Assembly: GCA_045636545.1 (NCBI GenBank)
Contig: JAZTXR010000053.1
Coordinates: 1-49,990, forward strand
Origin: HGM04593 sp045636545
GTDB taxonomy: Bacteria; Bacteroidota; Bacteroidia; Bacteroidales; Bacteroidaceae
Direction of reading: 5' to 3'
DNA: 49,990 nt
The stretch's first letter is position 1. Every line of letters begins with the position of its first letter. This document shows, in pieces, positions 6,669-16,591 of the stretch. The notes beneath the pieces were generated by a model. That model was not told the DNA's origin, did not search any database, and saw only the letters and a list, made by a program, of their open reading frames with translations. The position numbers and the translations under genes are program-made.

Positions 6669-8729
6669 ATGGAAAATAAAGAAAGAGCATTGGCAAACTT
6701 CATATACAGTACAAAGGGTTTCATAAGCAGACACGGACGGAAGATATCACAGGTCTTGTTGGTATCCTTGTGCATAGCGCTCATAATATATTTTATGCCA
6801 AGAGAGAAGAGCGTGTTCTACAGCTTCAAGCTCAACGCCCCGTGGACACAAGAACAGCTGCGTGCCGAATTCGACTTTGACGTTCCTAAAAGTGCCGAAG
6901 AGATATCAGCCGAAGAAGACAGTCTGAAGTTGCTATCAGTCCCTGTATTCCAGCGCATAGGCACCAACAGGGGATATTACGAGACCGCCAGGATAGCATC
7001 ATTCAACAAAGAGATGGACACCGAAGCCAGAATGCGCTTCTTCAACAACCTGAAGAGCCTTATCAACCAGGGCATCATCGATGACAGCGACACTGTTTAC
7101 CTGAACAGGAACCACTACAACAAAATACTGACATACAGCGACAGCAGCAGGAGGAGACTGGAATCAAGAAACTTCATAACAGTTTCGCAGGCACGCGCCA
7201 TCCTGTCGGGGACAATATCGGACACAACCGGCCTGAGCGCATTCGTTACCCCAAACTATGTATGTGACACCCATGCCAGCCTGCAGGAGCAGGAGAGAAT
7301 GCTGAAGTCGGTAGACCCGGTATACAAGCACATAAAGGAGGGTGAGAGAATCATCGGCAACGGCGACATCGTAGACAAGGATGCCGAAAAGACAATCAAA
7401 GCATACCTTGAACAGAAGAAGGAGAGGGAGAAGACCGAATCGGAAAGCAACTGGAAGAACATCCTGTTGGGACAGATACTCTTCATCATCGTATGCATGG
7501 CCATACTGACGGCCTACATCTTCATCTACAAGAAAGATGTTGCAAACAGTAGCAACAAGTTCATTTTCACCATAATATCAGCAACCGCATTCCCTGTGAT
7601 TGCCGGGATTACAACCATGCACGGAGACATAAGCATATTCGTCATACCGTTTGCAATACTCCCCATCACACTATGCCTTTTCATAGATGAAGGCACAGCC
7701 TTTGTGACAAGCTGCATTTCATTGGCAATGTGTTCGATAATGATGACATCACCTTACGAGTTCCTGCTGCTGCAGATACTTGCCAGCTGCAGCGCCATAC
7801 TGAGCCTGAAGGACCTTTCGTCACGAGCACAGATGTTCAAATGCGTGGTCATAGTATTCCTCACATACACCGTCACATACCTGTGCTACAAGACAATCAA
7901 CAATGCCGGATTGTCGGGAATAAGGACATTGATGTTCGCATACTTCGCAGCAAGTTCCATACTGACACTGCTCATTTACCCGCTGATGCTCATCATAGAA
8001 CGCACATTCGGATTCATTTCGAGTGTCACACTGATTGAGTTGTCGAACCTCAACAGCAAGTTGCTGCAAAGGATGTCACAAGAAGCTCCGGGAACATTCC
8101 AACACTCGATGCAGGTAGGTAACCTGGCAGCCGAAGCCGCAATAGCCATTGGAGCAAATCCACTTGAAGTGCGCACCGGAGCGCTGTACCACGACATAGG
8201 CAAGCTGGAAAACCCCATATTCTTTACCGAGAACCAGAACGGAGGCATAAACCCGCACAACGCGCTCTCGCCCGTGGAAAGCGCACAGGTAATCATAAAA
8301 CACGTAACAAACGGGCTTGCCACAGCTGAGCACGAAGGCCTGCCAAAGAAGATAAAGGAGTTCATAGCAACCCACCACGGATTGTCAAAAACAGGATATT
8401 TCTACATAACATACAAGAACGAGCACCCGGATGAGGAGATAGACGAAAAGCTCTTCACATATCCTGGCCCTAGACCTACAACCAAGGAACAGGCCGTATT
8501 GATGATGGCCGACTGCGTAGAGGCTGCATCACACAGCCTAAAGGAGTATACCGAGGAGAACATCTGCGACCTTGTAGAGAAAATAATCGACACAAAGTTC
8601 AAGGAGGGTGAACTGATGATGAGCCCACTCACATTCCAGGACATATATGCCGTCAAGGCGGTATTCAAGAAAAGACTTATGGCAATATACCACACAAGAA
8701 TCAGTTATCCCACCGAGAAGAAGCAATGA
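6669..8729 (+). CDS. pgpH: PgpH-type 7TM-HD cyclic-di-AMP phosphodiesterase
   Basis: This 686-residue membrane protein has the 7TMR-HD layout. There is a first membrane segment (about 26-43), an extracytoplasmic 7TMR-HDED domain to about residue 260, a bundle of membrane helices (about 265-450), then a cytoplasmic HD domain. The HD residues are H479 (TFQHSMQVG), H508-D509 (LYHDIGK), and later ATHHG and MADCVEAASHS. PgpH/YqfF enzymes hydrolyse cyclic di-AMP to pApA, setting turgor and envelope homeostasis. It is transcribed from 6350-6381 through a repeat element, and its stop overlaps the next start (ATGA at 8726-8729). Fold and family are clear; the substrate is inferred from the family. Confidence 0.9.
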   Translation: MENKERALANFIYSTKGFISRHGRKISQVLLVSLCIALIIYFMPREKSVFYSFKLNAPWTQEQLRAEFDFDVPKSAEEISAEEDSLKLLSVPVFQRIGTNRGYYETARIASFNKEMDTEARMRFFNNLKSLINQGIIDDSDTVYLNRNHYNKILTYSDSSRRRLESRNFITVSQARAILSGTISDTTGLSAFVTPNYVCDTHASLQEQERMLKSVDPVYKHIKEGERIIGNGDIVDKDAEKTIKAYLEQKKEREKTESESNWKNILLGQILFIIVCMAILTAYIFIYKKDVANSSNKFIFTIISATAFPVIAGITTMHGDISIFVIPFAILPITLCLFIDEGTAFVTSCISLAMCSIMMTSPYEFLLLQILASCSAILSLKDLSSRAQMFKCVVIVFLTYTVTYLCYKTINNAGLSGIRTLMFAYFAASSILTLLIYPLMLIIERTFGFISSVTLIELSNLNSKLLQRMSQEAPGTFQHSMQVGNLAAEAAIAIGANPLEVRTGALYHDIGKLENPIFFTENQNGGINPHNALSPVESAQVIIKHVTNGLATAEHEGLPKKIKEFIATHHGLSKTGYFYITYKNEHPDEEIDEKLFTYPGPRPTTKEQAVLMMADCVEAASHSLKEYTEENICDLVEKIIDTKFKEGELMMSPLTFQDIYAVKAVFKKRLMAIYHTRISYPTEKKQ

Positions 8730-9697
8730 ACAGCTGCAAGGCGACACAGCAGGACACCGGAAAGCCTAAAAAAGATGTGACACGTGAACCAAATGGCGCC
8801 ACGCAGCATTGTGTATGCACCATTACGGAGCTATCGCACGAAGAACTCAACAGCCGTCTTACACGCTTGCTTGCCGAACGGTTTGAAGAAAAGAGAAAAA
8901 TCATAGACCGCATATTCACACTTTGTGACCAAAGATGGGATGACACCTTGTTGAAAGTCGCCATCCGCAGCTTCGGATTCGGCATACAGGGCGAGGTGTT
9001 CGAGGAGTGGGCAAACACGCTCAACACCCTGGCCTTGGGCAAGCATCGCGACAGCCTGATACAGGTAGAGGCCATTCTCTTTGGACAGGCAGGCCTGCTT
9101 GACACAGAAAGCATACCTTATTATTATAGGGAAGAGGCACTGAAGTGCAGCTACTATAATGAGCTTGTAAGGGAGTACCGTTTCCTGAGCAACAAGTTCA
9201 ACCTCAAAAGCATTGACCACAAGATGTGGAGCAACGGCAACTCCACGCCACACCTGCGCATAGCAAGAGTGGCAAGCCTCTACCATCTTGGCAGGCTCAC
9301 GATATCAGGCATCACTGCTGCGGAGACACTCACCGACACATACAGGCTCTTTGCCCACCCGCTTAACGGATATTGGCAGAACCACATCTGTTTTGGAGGA
9401 ACGGAGACAAGCGGCAACGGGTGTATGAGACAGAAACAGGTAGATGTAATAATCATAAACTCGGTTGTACCGGTATTGTACATATACGGCAAGCACCGCA
9501 AGGAGGAGCGGTACAGCAAGATGAGCGAAGAACTGCTGCGCCAGATTGCCCCCGAGGAGAACAGCATAGTCAGGAAATGGCGCGAACAGGGAGTGAAACC
9601 TGCGTGCGCAGCCGATACCCAAGCCCTGTTGCAGCTGAGCAGAGGCTACTGTAGACCCAAGAACTGCATAGAGTGCCCGTTTGCACACCATCAATAA
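8726..9697 (+). CDS. DUF2851 family protein, apparently lacking its N-terminal part
   Basis: The 323-residue protein matches the C-terminal two thirds of DUF2851 proteins of Bacteroidetes. Recognisable segments are FGFGIQGEVFEEWA (about residues 83-96), QVEAILFGQAGLLD, EYRFLSNKF, ISGITA and a Cys-rich end (YCRPKNCIECPF). From memory, full proteins are about 420 residues and start with a conserved domain carrying a GPDF-type motif; here that is replaced by about 30 hydrophilic residues with no such motif. No upstream fragment exists, because the start overlaps the pgpH stop by four bases (ATGA), which suggests translational coupling. Function unknown. It ends before a strong two-way terminator. 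The shortening is an inference without alignment. Confidence 0.8.
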   Translation: MNSCKATQQDTGKPKKDVTREPNGATQHCVCTITELSHEELNSRLTRLLAERFEEKRKIIDRIFTLCDQRWDDTLLKVAIRSFGFGIQGEVFEEWANTLNTLALGKHRDSLIQVEAILFGQAGLLDTESIPYYYREEALKCSYYNELVREYRFLSNKFNLKSIDHKMWSNGNSTPHLRIARVASLYHLGRLTISGITAAETLTDTYRLFAHPLNGYWQNHICFGGTETSGNGCMRQKQVDVIIINSVVPVLYIYGKHRKEERYSKMSEELLRQIAPEENSIVRKWREQGVKPACAADTQALLQLSRGYCRPKNCIECPFAHHQ

Positions 9698-9732
9698 AGT
9701 TTCAAGACAATTCACAAGACTTCCAAAAACAG

Positions 9733-9780
9733 ACAATAAAAGATTGAGGCCGCCTGTGGGCGGCCTCAATCTTTTATTGT
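9733..9780. terminator. Two-way terminator between the DUF2851 gene and secDF
   Basis: Bases 9733-9754 are an exact reverse complement of 9759-9780 (22 bp, 4-base loop TGTG). The GC-rich centre is flanked by CTTTTATTGT on each strand, so it can stop transcripts from both sides. The secDF stop codon lies 13 bases beyond. Confidence 0.95.
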
Positions 9781-9792
9781 GACTGGATTATA

Positions 9793-12717
9793 TTACTTGG
9801 CAGCTTTCTTCACCTGCTTTGCAACCATTGCGTATGCAACAGGGGCTGCAATGAAGAGTGATGAGAGTGTACCGAATACAACACCAAGAATCATTGCAAA
9901 CGAGAAGCTACGGATGCTGTCGCCACCGAGAACAAAGATACACAACAGAACAACCAATGTACTGAATGATGTATTCAATGTACGTGCGAGAGTGGTGTTC
10001 AATGATGTATTGAACAACTCGAGCTTGTCATGCTTTGGATACAGCTGGTTGAACTCACGGATACGGTCAAAGATAACCACCTTATCGTTGATTGAGTAAC
10101 CGATAGCAGTAAGGATTGCACCGATGAATGTCTGGTCAAGTTCAAGCGACATTGGCAACAGACCGTGCAGGAGCGAGTAACAACCCATAATCATGAGCAC
10201 GTCAATACCAAGTGCGAAGATTGAACCCACACTGTAAGCAACGTTGCGGAAACGGACGAGGATGTAGATGAAGATTGCAATCAAGGCAAGAATCACTGAC
10301 ACCACAGCACCCTCACGGATATCATCGGCAATGCTTGCGCCAACCTTCTGCGAGCTCTTGATTGAACCACCCTTGTCATCCATTGTATCACAGAAACGCT
10401 CGAATGTAACTTCGTCGGCAAGCATACCACCCTTCTTCAACGCTGCATAGATAACCTCCTCAACCTTCTTGTCCGAGTCGGTAGAATGGTCGTCAACGAG
10501 ATAGTTGGTAGAGATACGTACCTGGTCACCGCTTGTACCATAAGAGATAACCTGAACGTTGGCATCCTTGATTTCAGCCTTCAACAACTCACGAACCTCG
10601 GCATCAGAAACCTTCTGCTCGAACTTTACAACATAGTTGCGGCCACCGGTAAAGTCGATGCTCTTTGCCATGCCACGCAATGCGAATGAAGCAACCATAG
10701 CCACAGCCAGCACAGTGAACACAATACCGGCCTTCTTTGCACCTGCAATGAAGTTATACTTTGTATCCTTGAACATCTTCGCAGAGAGCTTGGTTGTGAA
10801 TGTGAGGTTTGTAAGCTTGTTCTTGTCGAGGAAACGCTCATAAACCACACGTGTAACGAACACTGCTGTAAAGAATGAACACAACAGACCGATAATCAAT
10901 GTTGTAGCAAAGCCCTTGATTGGACCTGTACCGAAGTTATAAAGGATAATACCTGTTATAATAGAGGTAAGGTTAGAGTCGAAGATGGCAGAGAATGCAT
11001 TCCTGTAACCGTCGCTGAGTGCAGCACGTACATTCTTGCCTGCACGGAGTTCCTCCTTGGCACGCTCATAGATAAGCACGTTTGCATCGACAGCCATACC
11101 CAATGTCAACACAATACCTGCGATACCAGACATTGTGAGAGCAGCCTGGAACGAAGCAAGGATACCCAATGTGAAGAAGAGGTTAAGAAGCAGAGCGCCG
11201 TTGGCAATCATACCCGGTACAATACCGTAAACAGCACACATATAAACCATCAGAAGGATGAATGCAATCACGAACGACATCAAGCCCTGGTTGATTGAAG
11301 CTGCACCGATAGAAGGACCTACAACGTTGCTCTCAACATCTCTCATAGGAACAAGCATCTTACCTGAGCAAAGCACAGTAGCAAGGTCCTGTGTCTCCTC
11401 GATTGTGAAGCTACCGCTGATGACACTGTGACCACCAGCAATGCGACCCTCGGGTACAGGAGCACTATAAACGACACCGTCCAGCACTACAGCGATAGGA
11501 CGACGGCTCTTTGCGCAATCCTCGGTAAGGTTTGCCCAAGTGTGGGCAAACACACCGTTCATTGTCATGTTCACACAAGGCTTGTTGTTCTGGAACGCTG
11601 CTGTAGCCTCTGCAATGACATCGCCCTGCAATGGAGCGACACCGTCAACATCCTTGTCCTTGATAGCATAGAGTGTGTACACACCACCCTTTGAGTCGGC
11701 ACCCCAATAGAGCTGCAACTCACGTGGCAATATTGTACGTGGGTTCACAGGATCGTTCTCCAAAGCCTTGCCTGCAGCAAGAACCTCGTCAATCTTTGCC
11801 TTGCCCTCACGGTTCACGTAAGCAACGATACAACCACCTGCATTGCCGACAAGACCTGTCAAAGGATTCACTGTCTCACCCTTGCTCTTTGCAACTTCCT
11901 CGCCCAACTGCATGATCTTTGGAAGAACCTTTACAAGCTCCTGGTCGGTATATGTCTCCCAGAACTGCAAGTTAGAAGAGCGTGTCAAGAGGTCGATTAC
12001 ACGTGTCTTGTTCTCGACACCGGGGAGCTCTACCATAATACGACCCTGGCCACCGGCAAGTTTCTGGATATTGGGCTGCGCAACACCAAAGCGGTCTACA
12101 CGCGAGCGTACCACATTAAATGAGTTTTCAACAGCAACCTCAAGCTCTGAACGGAGTACAGCCTCAACCTCTGCATCTGTAGAGTTCTGGGCAACCTTAT
12201 CCTTCAAAGCGCTTGAAGCGAAGATTGAAGCAAGTGTCTTGCCCTCGGGCAAGTTTGCGATGAACGCACCGATTGGGTCGCCATTGACATCCGACGCCTT
12301 CTGTGCCGCTGCGATAGCAGCCTCGACATCCTTATCTATGTTGCCGCTTGCGAGTGACTTGAGGAACTCGGGAACGGAAACCTCCAAAGTCACACTGAGA
12401 CCACCCTTCAAATCAAGGCCAAGACCAATTTCCAACTCACGGCACTGCTGGAGTGTATAAATACCCAGCCAAACCTTTTTCTCCTTGTTGGTTTCGAGAT
12501 ACTCCTCTTTCTTGTAATCGAAGTATGCACTCTGCTCCTTCTCAGTAACTGTAACGCCACTGTCCTGAAGCTCAGAAACCCAACTTGCAGTCTGCTCTGT
12601 AGCCCATCTGTTCACCTCGTTCTTCTGACGGCTTGTCACGAATGAGAAAGAGAGATAGAACAGACACACAAGTGTCAGCAATACTGCAAAAACTTTTACA
12701 AATCCTTTGTTCTGCAT
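9793..12717 (-). CDS. secDF: Fused protein translocase subunit SecDF
   Basis: This 974-residue inner-membrane protein joins SecD and SecF and uses the proton gradient to help pull proteins through SecYEG. The SecD half has an N-terminal membrane segment (about 8-28), the LGLDLKGGLSVTLEV motif near residue 98, a large periplasmic P1 region, and membrane helices with GMAVDANVLIYERAKEEL. The SecF half begins near residue 655 with its own membrane segment, DFTGGRNY, and ends with IGYSINDKVVIFDRIRE. Fusion is usual in Bacteroidetes. It is monocistronic, between the two-way terminator and its own promoter. The protein looks complete. Confidence 0.96.
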   Translation of the reverse strand: MQNKGFVKVFAVLLTLVCLFYLSFSFVTSRQKNEVNRWATEQTASWVSELQDSGVTVTEKEQSAYFDYKKEEYLETNKEKKVWLGIYTLQQCRELEIGLGLDLKGGLSVTLEVSVPEFLKSLASGNIDKDVEAAIAAAQKASDVNGDPIGAFIANLPEGKTLASIFASSALKDKVAQNSTDAEVEAVLRSELEVAVENSFNVVRSRVDRFGVAQPNIQKLAGGQGRIMVELPGVENKTRVIDLLTRSSNLQFWETYTDQELVKVLPKIMQLGEEVAKSKGETVNPLTGLVGNAGGCIVAYVNREGKAKIDEVLAAGKALENDPVNPRTILPRELQLYWGADSKGGVYTLYAIKDKDVDGVAPLQGDVIAEATAAFQNNKPCVNMTMNGVFAHTWANLTEDCAKSRRPIAVVLDGVVYSAPVPEGRIAGGHSVISGSFTIEETQDLATVLCSGKMLVPMRDVESNVVGPSIGAASINQGLMSFVIAFILLMVYMCAVYGIVPGMIANGALLLNLFFTLGILASFQAALTMSGIAGIVLTLGMAVDANVLIYERAKEELRAGKNVRAALSDGYRNAFSAIFDSNLTSIITGIILYNFGTGPIKGFATTLIIGLLCSFFTAVFVTRVVYERFLDKNKLTNLTFTTKLSAKMFKDTKYNFIAGAKKAGIVFTVLAVAMVASFALRGMAKSIDFTGGRNYVVKFEQKVSDAEVRELLKAEIKDANVQVISYGTSGDQVRISTNYLVDDHSTDSDKKVEEVIYAALKKGGMLADEVTFERFCDTMDDKGGSIKSSQKVGASIADDIREGAVVSVILALIAIFIYILVRFRNVAYSVGSIFALGIDVLMIMGCYSLLHGLLPMSLELDQTFIGAILTAIGYSINDKVVIFDRIREFNQLYPKHDKLELFNTSLNTTLARTLNTSFSTLVVLLCIFVLGGDSIRSFSFAMILGVVFGTLSSLFIAAPVAYAMVAKQVKKAAK

Positions 12718-12764
12718 TTTAATTAAATTTTATTGTGATTTATTTTGTTCCTTTTAAAAACGCG

Positions 12765-12772
12765 CAAATATA
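12765..12772 (-). promoter_or_regulatory. -7 box of the secDF promoter
   Basis: The minus strand reads TATATTTGCGC, a full TAnnTTTG match 48 bases ahead of the start codon. No clear TTTG is placed 19 bases upstream, so only the -7 half is supported. The rest of 12718-12967 shows no gene; the short open frame there runs into the rhomboid gene antisense. Confidence 0.55.
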
Positions 12773-12967
12773 GCGTTTTTTATTTAAAACACAGCACTTT
12801 TTGCCCCATTTTCTTTATTTTAATAGTAGAAATAAGCACAAAACGTCAAAAAACGCAAGGTCCTTTGACAAAAAACAGCAGAATGTGCATAGCACAACGA
12901 CAGACTGCAAAGCAGAAGAAATAGACCTCAAAAAAAGAAACATAAGAGGTTTGCCCGTCTTTGGCAA

Positions 12968-13867
12968 CTACTTGGACGATGCATCAAAAAGGCGCATTTT
13001 CTCCTTCTCGCTCAACGATGCATAACCGCCTTTCTTTATTTTCTCAAGAATGGCATCTATCTCGGCCTCGTCAGACTTTTTACGTGCATTATGCTCATAA
13101 TCGGCACCGTGCTTTCCACCAGGGGAATATGTGAATTTCTTTTTTCTCACCCTTCCTGTCCTCAAACGTTCAAACAAGGATTTCAGCCAATCGGCCGGAC
13201 GACACACCACATCGGTCACATCATATCCTTTGCCAAGCATGACAGCAAAGAGATAACCGCCAAGAGCACCTCCAAGGTGTGCGAAATTACCACCGGCATT
13301 GTTCCCAGAGAGCATAAGCACCGAAATACACACTGTAACTATAGCAAAGGTGGAAAGTTTGACACTGCCGAAGAACAAAAGGCTTATCCTGTACTCGGGA
13401 GAGCGCACGGCCGCAGCCGTGACAACAGCAAGCACAGCCGCCGAAGCACCAACCAGATGCGAGACATCGACAACACCCACAAAATAAGGGAAGACGTTGT
13501 ATGCCAACACAAAAAAGAATGCGCCAAGAATGCCACCCAGCAGATATACGCCCACAAAATGCCTGACCGAGAAGAAATCAAGGAAAATACGCCCGAAAAC
13601 ATATAGTGCGAACATATTCCAAAGGATGTGCATAAGGCCACCATGCACGAACATGTATGTAAACACGGTCCAAGGCCTGTGCGCAAGTGACACAAGCGAA
13701 GCCGGCAGTTCCAACCATGACTTTACAGTTGCCACAAGCATAGGAACATTCAACAGCACCGAAAAAACACCGATTAAAACAAGGATTATGTACACAACTG
13801 CATTTGCGTAGATAAATTTCCTGACGATGTCGGCAGCGCCGAACTGACGGACAAAATCCTTAAACAT
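12968..13867 (-). CDS. Rhomboid family intramembrane serine protease (second of two)
   Basis: This 299-residue multi-pass protein has the rhomboid core. Residues in order are the membrane segment near 20-45, the loop with the WR-like PWTVFTYMFVHGGLMHILWNM stretch split around residue 70-90, the serine motif VGASAAVLA (Ser near residue 143), and the catalytic His in NFAHLGGALGG (about residue 203). A cytoplasmic basic tail of about 80 residues with a helical acidic segment (DEAEIDAILEKI) follows. Rhomboids cut membrane proteins within the bilayer; the substrate is unknown. It overlaps the upstream rhomboid gene by 8 bases, so the pair is co-translated. Confidence 0.9.
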   Translation of the reverse strand: MFKDFVRQFGAADIVRKFIYANAVVYIILVLIGVFSVLLNVPMLVATVKSWLELPASLVSLAHRPWTVFTYMFVHGGLMHILWNMFALYVFGRIFLDFFSVRHFVGVYLLGGILGAFFFVLAYNVFPYFVGVVDVSHLVGASAAVLAVVTAAAVRSPEYRISLLFFGSVKLSTFAIVTVCISVLMLSGNNAGGNFAHLGGALGGYLFAVMLGKGYDVTDVVCRPADWLKSLFERLRTGRVRKKKFTYSPGGKHGADYEHNARKKSDEAEIDAILEKIKKGGYASLSEKEKMRLFDASSK

Positions 13868-14540
13868 ACGGACCTCCTATCTTATGGTTCCTACGCCACC
13901 AGATTATCAGCACCAGCCCGAAAAGCATTCCGCCCAAATGGGCAAAATGTGCTATACCGTCCATGCTGTTGGTGACTCCAAGCAACAGTTCAATTACGGC
14001 ATACCCGGCAACAAAGAATTTTGCCTTTATCGGGAACGGGAGCGGAAAAACGAACATCCTCTCATTGGGGAATGACATACCGAAGCCGAGCAGAATAGCA
14101 TACACGGCACCCGATGCGCCCACAGTTGTCCATAGATTCAGGAACTCACCCATAGGTATGACACCCGTCTGTGTCTTCACACCTTCGTATGCAGCAAGCC
14201 CCTCCTGTACAAAACTGACATACTGCACAGCCTCCTGCAACAGGCCGGCTCCGATACCGGCCACAAAATAGTATATCAGGAAACGCTTTACACCCCACAC
14301 CCTCTCGAGCACTCCGCCGAACATATAAAGCGCGAACATATTGAAAAAGAGGTGCGAGAAGCCACTATGCATGAACATATAAGTGACAAGCTGATAAGGT
14401 GCAAAATCCGATGCCTTGAAGAAGTGCAGGCCAAGGATATCCGTCAGGTCAACACCCTGCCTCTTCATCACGAATGTGGCAAAGAACATCAGAACGTTTA
14501 TGGCAAGAAGATTCTTGGTAACAACAGGTAATCTATTCAT
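13860..14540 (-). CDS. Rhomboid family intramembrane serine protease (first of two)
   Basis: This 226-residue protein contains six or so membrane segments with the rhomboid motifs HSGFSHLFFNMFAL (about residues 57-70), VGASGAVYAILLGFG with the nucleophilic serine (about residue 131), and the catalytic histidine in AHFAHLGGMLFG (about residue 196). It lacks the long tail of its neighbour. The protease pair shares one transcript from the -7 box at 14600-14607 and overlaps by 8 bases. Substrates are unknown. The two proteins may divide the work or form a complex, but nothing in the sequence decides this. Confidence 0.91.
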   Translation of the reverse strand: MNRLPVVTKNLLAINVLMFFATFVMKRQGVDLTDILGLHFFKASDFAPYQLVTYMFMHSGFSHLFFNMFALYMFGGVLERVWGVKRFLIYYFVAGIGAGLLQEAVQYVSFVQEGLAAYEGVKTQTGVIPMGEFLNLWTTVGASGAVYAILLGFGMSFPNERMFVFPLPFPIKAKFFVAGYAVIELLLGVTNSMDGIAHFAHLGGMLFGLVLIIWWRRNHKIGGPYV

Positions 14541-14599
14541 AGAAAAAACATTTTATAAACAAACACAAGGCAACACAGCCTTGAATCACGGATATTCTG

Positions 14600-14607
14600 C
14601 AAATATA
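14600..14607 (-). promoter_or_regulatory. -7 box of the rhomboid pair
   Basis: The minus strand reads TATATTTG, 60 bases upstream of the first rhomboid start. No good -33 TTTG is seen at the right distance. Confidence 0.5.
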
Positions 14608-14712
14608 ATGCAAAAACCGCGCTCACACACTGCCAATCTGCAATTATCGGTTATTATCATGCATCAAGACCATTTTCCGACAAAAAACAGCCGCAAAATT
14701 ACCGGTATTTAT

Positions 14713-14720
14713 TATATTTG
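14713..14720 (+). promoter_or_regulatory. -7 box of the argS operon
   Basis: TATATTTGC lies 63 bases ahead of the argS start and matches TAnnTTTG. No clear -33 TTTG is present at 19-20 bases. Together with the opposing box at 14600-14607 it makes this a divergent promoter region. Confidence 0.55.
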
Positions 14721-14783
14721 CAAATTATTGTTGCTTAACAAAAGCTAAAAACACGAATTTGAACAAAAAAACATAATAAGAAA

Positions 14784-16574
14784 ATGAATATTGAAATTAC
14801 ATTGGCGCAGAGTGTTGCACAGACAATCAACAAGCTGTACGGAGCAGAGATCGACACCGAGAAGATACAGTTGCAGAAGACACGCAAGGAGTTTGAAGGC
14901 GATTTCACACTTGTAGTGTTCCCGTTCCTGGCACTCTCAAAGAAACGCCCCGAAGAGACAGCACAGGAGATTGGCGAGGAGTTGAAGGACAGCCTCCCCA
15001 TCATCAGTTCATTCAATGTGGTAAAAGGCTTTCTCAACCTTGCCATATCACCAAGCTACTGGGTTGAGTTGCTCAAGCACATAGATGCAGCCGACAGATG
15101 GGGAACCATGCCGGTAACAGAGAACTCGCCACTTGTAATGGTAGAGTACTCGTCGCCCAACACCAACAAGCCCCTTCACCTGGGACATATACGCAACAAT
15201 CTTCTGGGCTATGCCCTGTCGAACATCATTGCCGCAAACGGCAACAAGGTGGTAAAGACAAACATCGTGAACGACCGTGGCATCCACATCTGCAAGTCAA
15301 TGCTCGCATGGCAGAAGTGGGGTAACGGCGAGACACCTGCAAGCAGCGGCAAGAAGGGCGACCACCTCATAGGTGATTACTACGTAGCTTTCGACAAACA
15401 CTACAAGGCCGAGCTTTCAGGGCTTATGGAGAAAGGCATGAGCAAGGAAGAGGCAGAGGCTGCATCGCCACTTATGGCCGAGGCACGCGAGATGCTCGTG
15501 AAATGGGAAGCCGGCGACAAGGAAGTGCGTGCGCTCTGGGAGCAGATGAACGGCTGGGTCTACGAGGGCTTTGACGAGACATACAAGCGCCTTGGCGTTG
15601 ACTTTGACAAGATATACTACGAGAGCGACACCTACCTTGTAGGCAAGGAAACGGTTCTCGGTGGCCTTGAGAAGGGAATCTTCTACCGCCGTCCCGACGA
15701 ATCTGTGTGGGCCGACCTCACCGGCGACGGACTGGACGAGAAACTCCTGTTGCGCAGCGACGGCACATCGGTTTATATGACACAGGACATCGGTACTGCA
15801 CAGTTGCGTTTCCGCGACTACCCTATCGACAAGATGGTCTATGTTGTGGGCAACGAGCAGAACTACCACTTCCAGGTACTTTCATTGCTGCTCGACAAGC
15901 TCGGTTTCTCATGGGGCAAAGGACTTGTACACTTTTCATACGGTATGGTCGAGTTGCCCGAGGGCAAGATGAAGAGCCGCGAGGGAACCGTTGTAGATGC
16001 CGATGACCTGATGGACGAGATGATAAACACCGCACGCGAGACATCAGAAGAGCTTGGCGGCAAGCTCAATGACCTCACAGCCGAGGAGAAGGCCGAAATC
16101 AACCGCATCATCGGTTTGGGTGCGCTGAAATACTTCATGCTCAAGGTCGATGCACGCCGCAACATGCTCTTCAACCCCAAGGAGTCCATTGACTTCAACG
16201 GCAACACAGGTCCATTCATCCAGTACACATACGCCCGCACACGCTCTATCGGCCGCAAGGCTGCCGAGGCCGGTGCAAAGAGTGCATTCACTGCGCCCGA
16301 GAGCATCAGCGAGAAGGAGTGCAACATCATCAGAATGCTCAATGAGTTCCCAGCAGTGGTGCGCCAGGCCGGCACAGACTATTCACCATCGGGCATTGCC
16401 AACTACGCATACGAACTAGCAAGGGAGTACAACCAGTTCTACCATGACTTCAGCATCCTGCGCGAGGAGAACGAGGAGACAAAGGCATTCCGTCTGTTGC
16501 TTACCGACAATGTCGGCAAGGTCATCAAGACTGCAATGAACCTGCTCGGCATTGAAGTTCCCGAAAGAATGTAA
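14784..16574 (+). CDS. argS: Arginyl-tRNA synthetase
   Basis: This 596-residue class I synthetase charges tRNA-Arg. An N-terminal Add-1-type domain (about residues 1-95) precedes SSPNTNKPLHLGHIRNNLLG with the HIGH motif (about residues 123-142). A degenerate KMSKS appears as GKMKSREGTVV (about residue 395), followed by a DALR anticodon-binding domain ending in LNLLGIEVPERM-like sequence. The length is normal for Bacteroidales. It is first in a five-gene plus-strand operon, with rnhA starting 17 bases after its stop. Confidence 0.97.
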   Translation: MNIEITLAQSVAQTINKLYGAEIDTEKIQLQKTRKEFEGDFTLVVFPFLALSKKRPEETAQEIGEELKDSLPIISSFNVVKGFLNLAISPSYWVELLKHIDAADRWGTMPVTENSPLVMVEYSSPNTNKPLHLGHIRNNLLGYALSNIIAANGNKVVKTNIVNDRGIHICKSMLAWQKWGNGETPASSGKKGDHLIGDYYVAFDKHYKAELSGLMEKGMSKEEAEAASPLMAEAREMLVKWEAGDKEVRALWEQMNGWVYEGFDETYKRLGVDFDKIYYESDTYLVGKETVLGGLEKGIFYRRPDESVWADLTGDGLDEKLLLRSDGTSVYMTQDIGTAQLRFRDYPIDKMVYVVGNEQNYHFQVLSLLLDKLGFSWGKGLVHFSYGMVELPEGKMKSREGTVVDADDLMDEMINTARETSEELGGKLNDLTAEEKAEINRIIGLGALKYFMLKVDARRNMLFNPKESIDFNGNTGPFIQYTYARTRSIGRKAAEAGAKSAFTAPESISEKECNIIRMLNEFPAVVRQAGTDYSPSGIANYAYELAREYNQFYHDFSILREENEETKAFRLLLTDNVGKVIKTAMNLLGIEVPERM

Positions 16575-16591
16575 TCACAAGCCGCAGCACA

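Noticed and set aside
12801..13025. 74-codon frame upstream of secDF
   Set aside because: It overlaps the rhomboid gene antisense and is rich in Lys and Asn as random AT-rich sequence.
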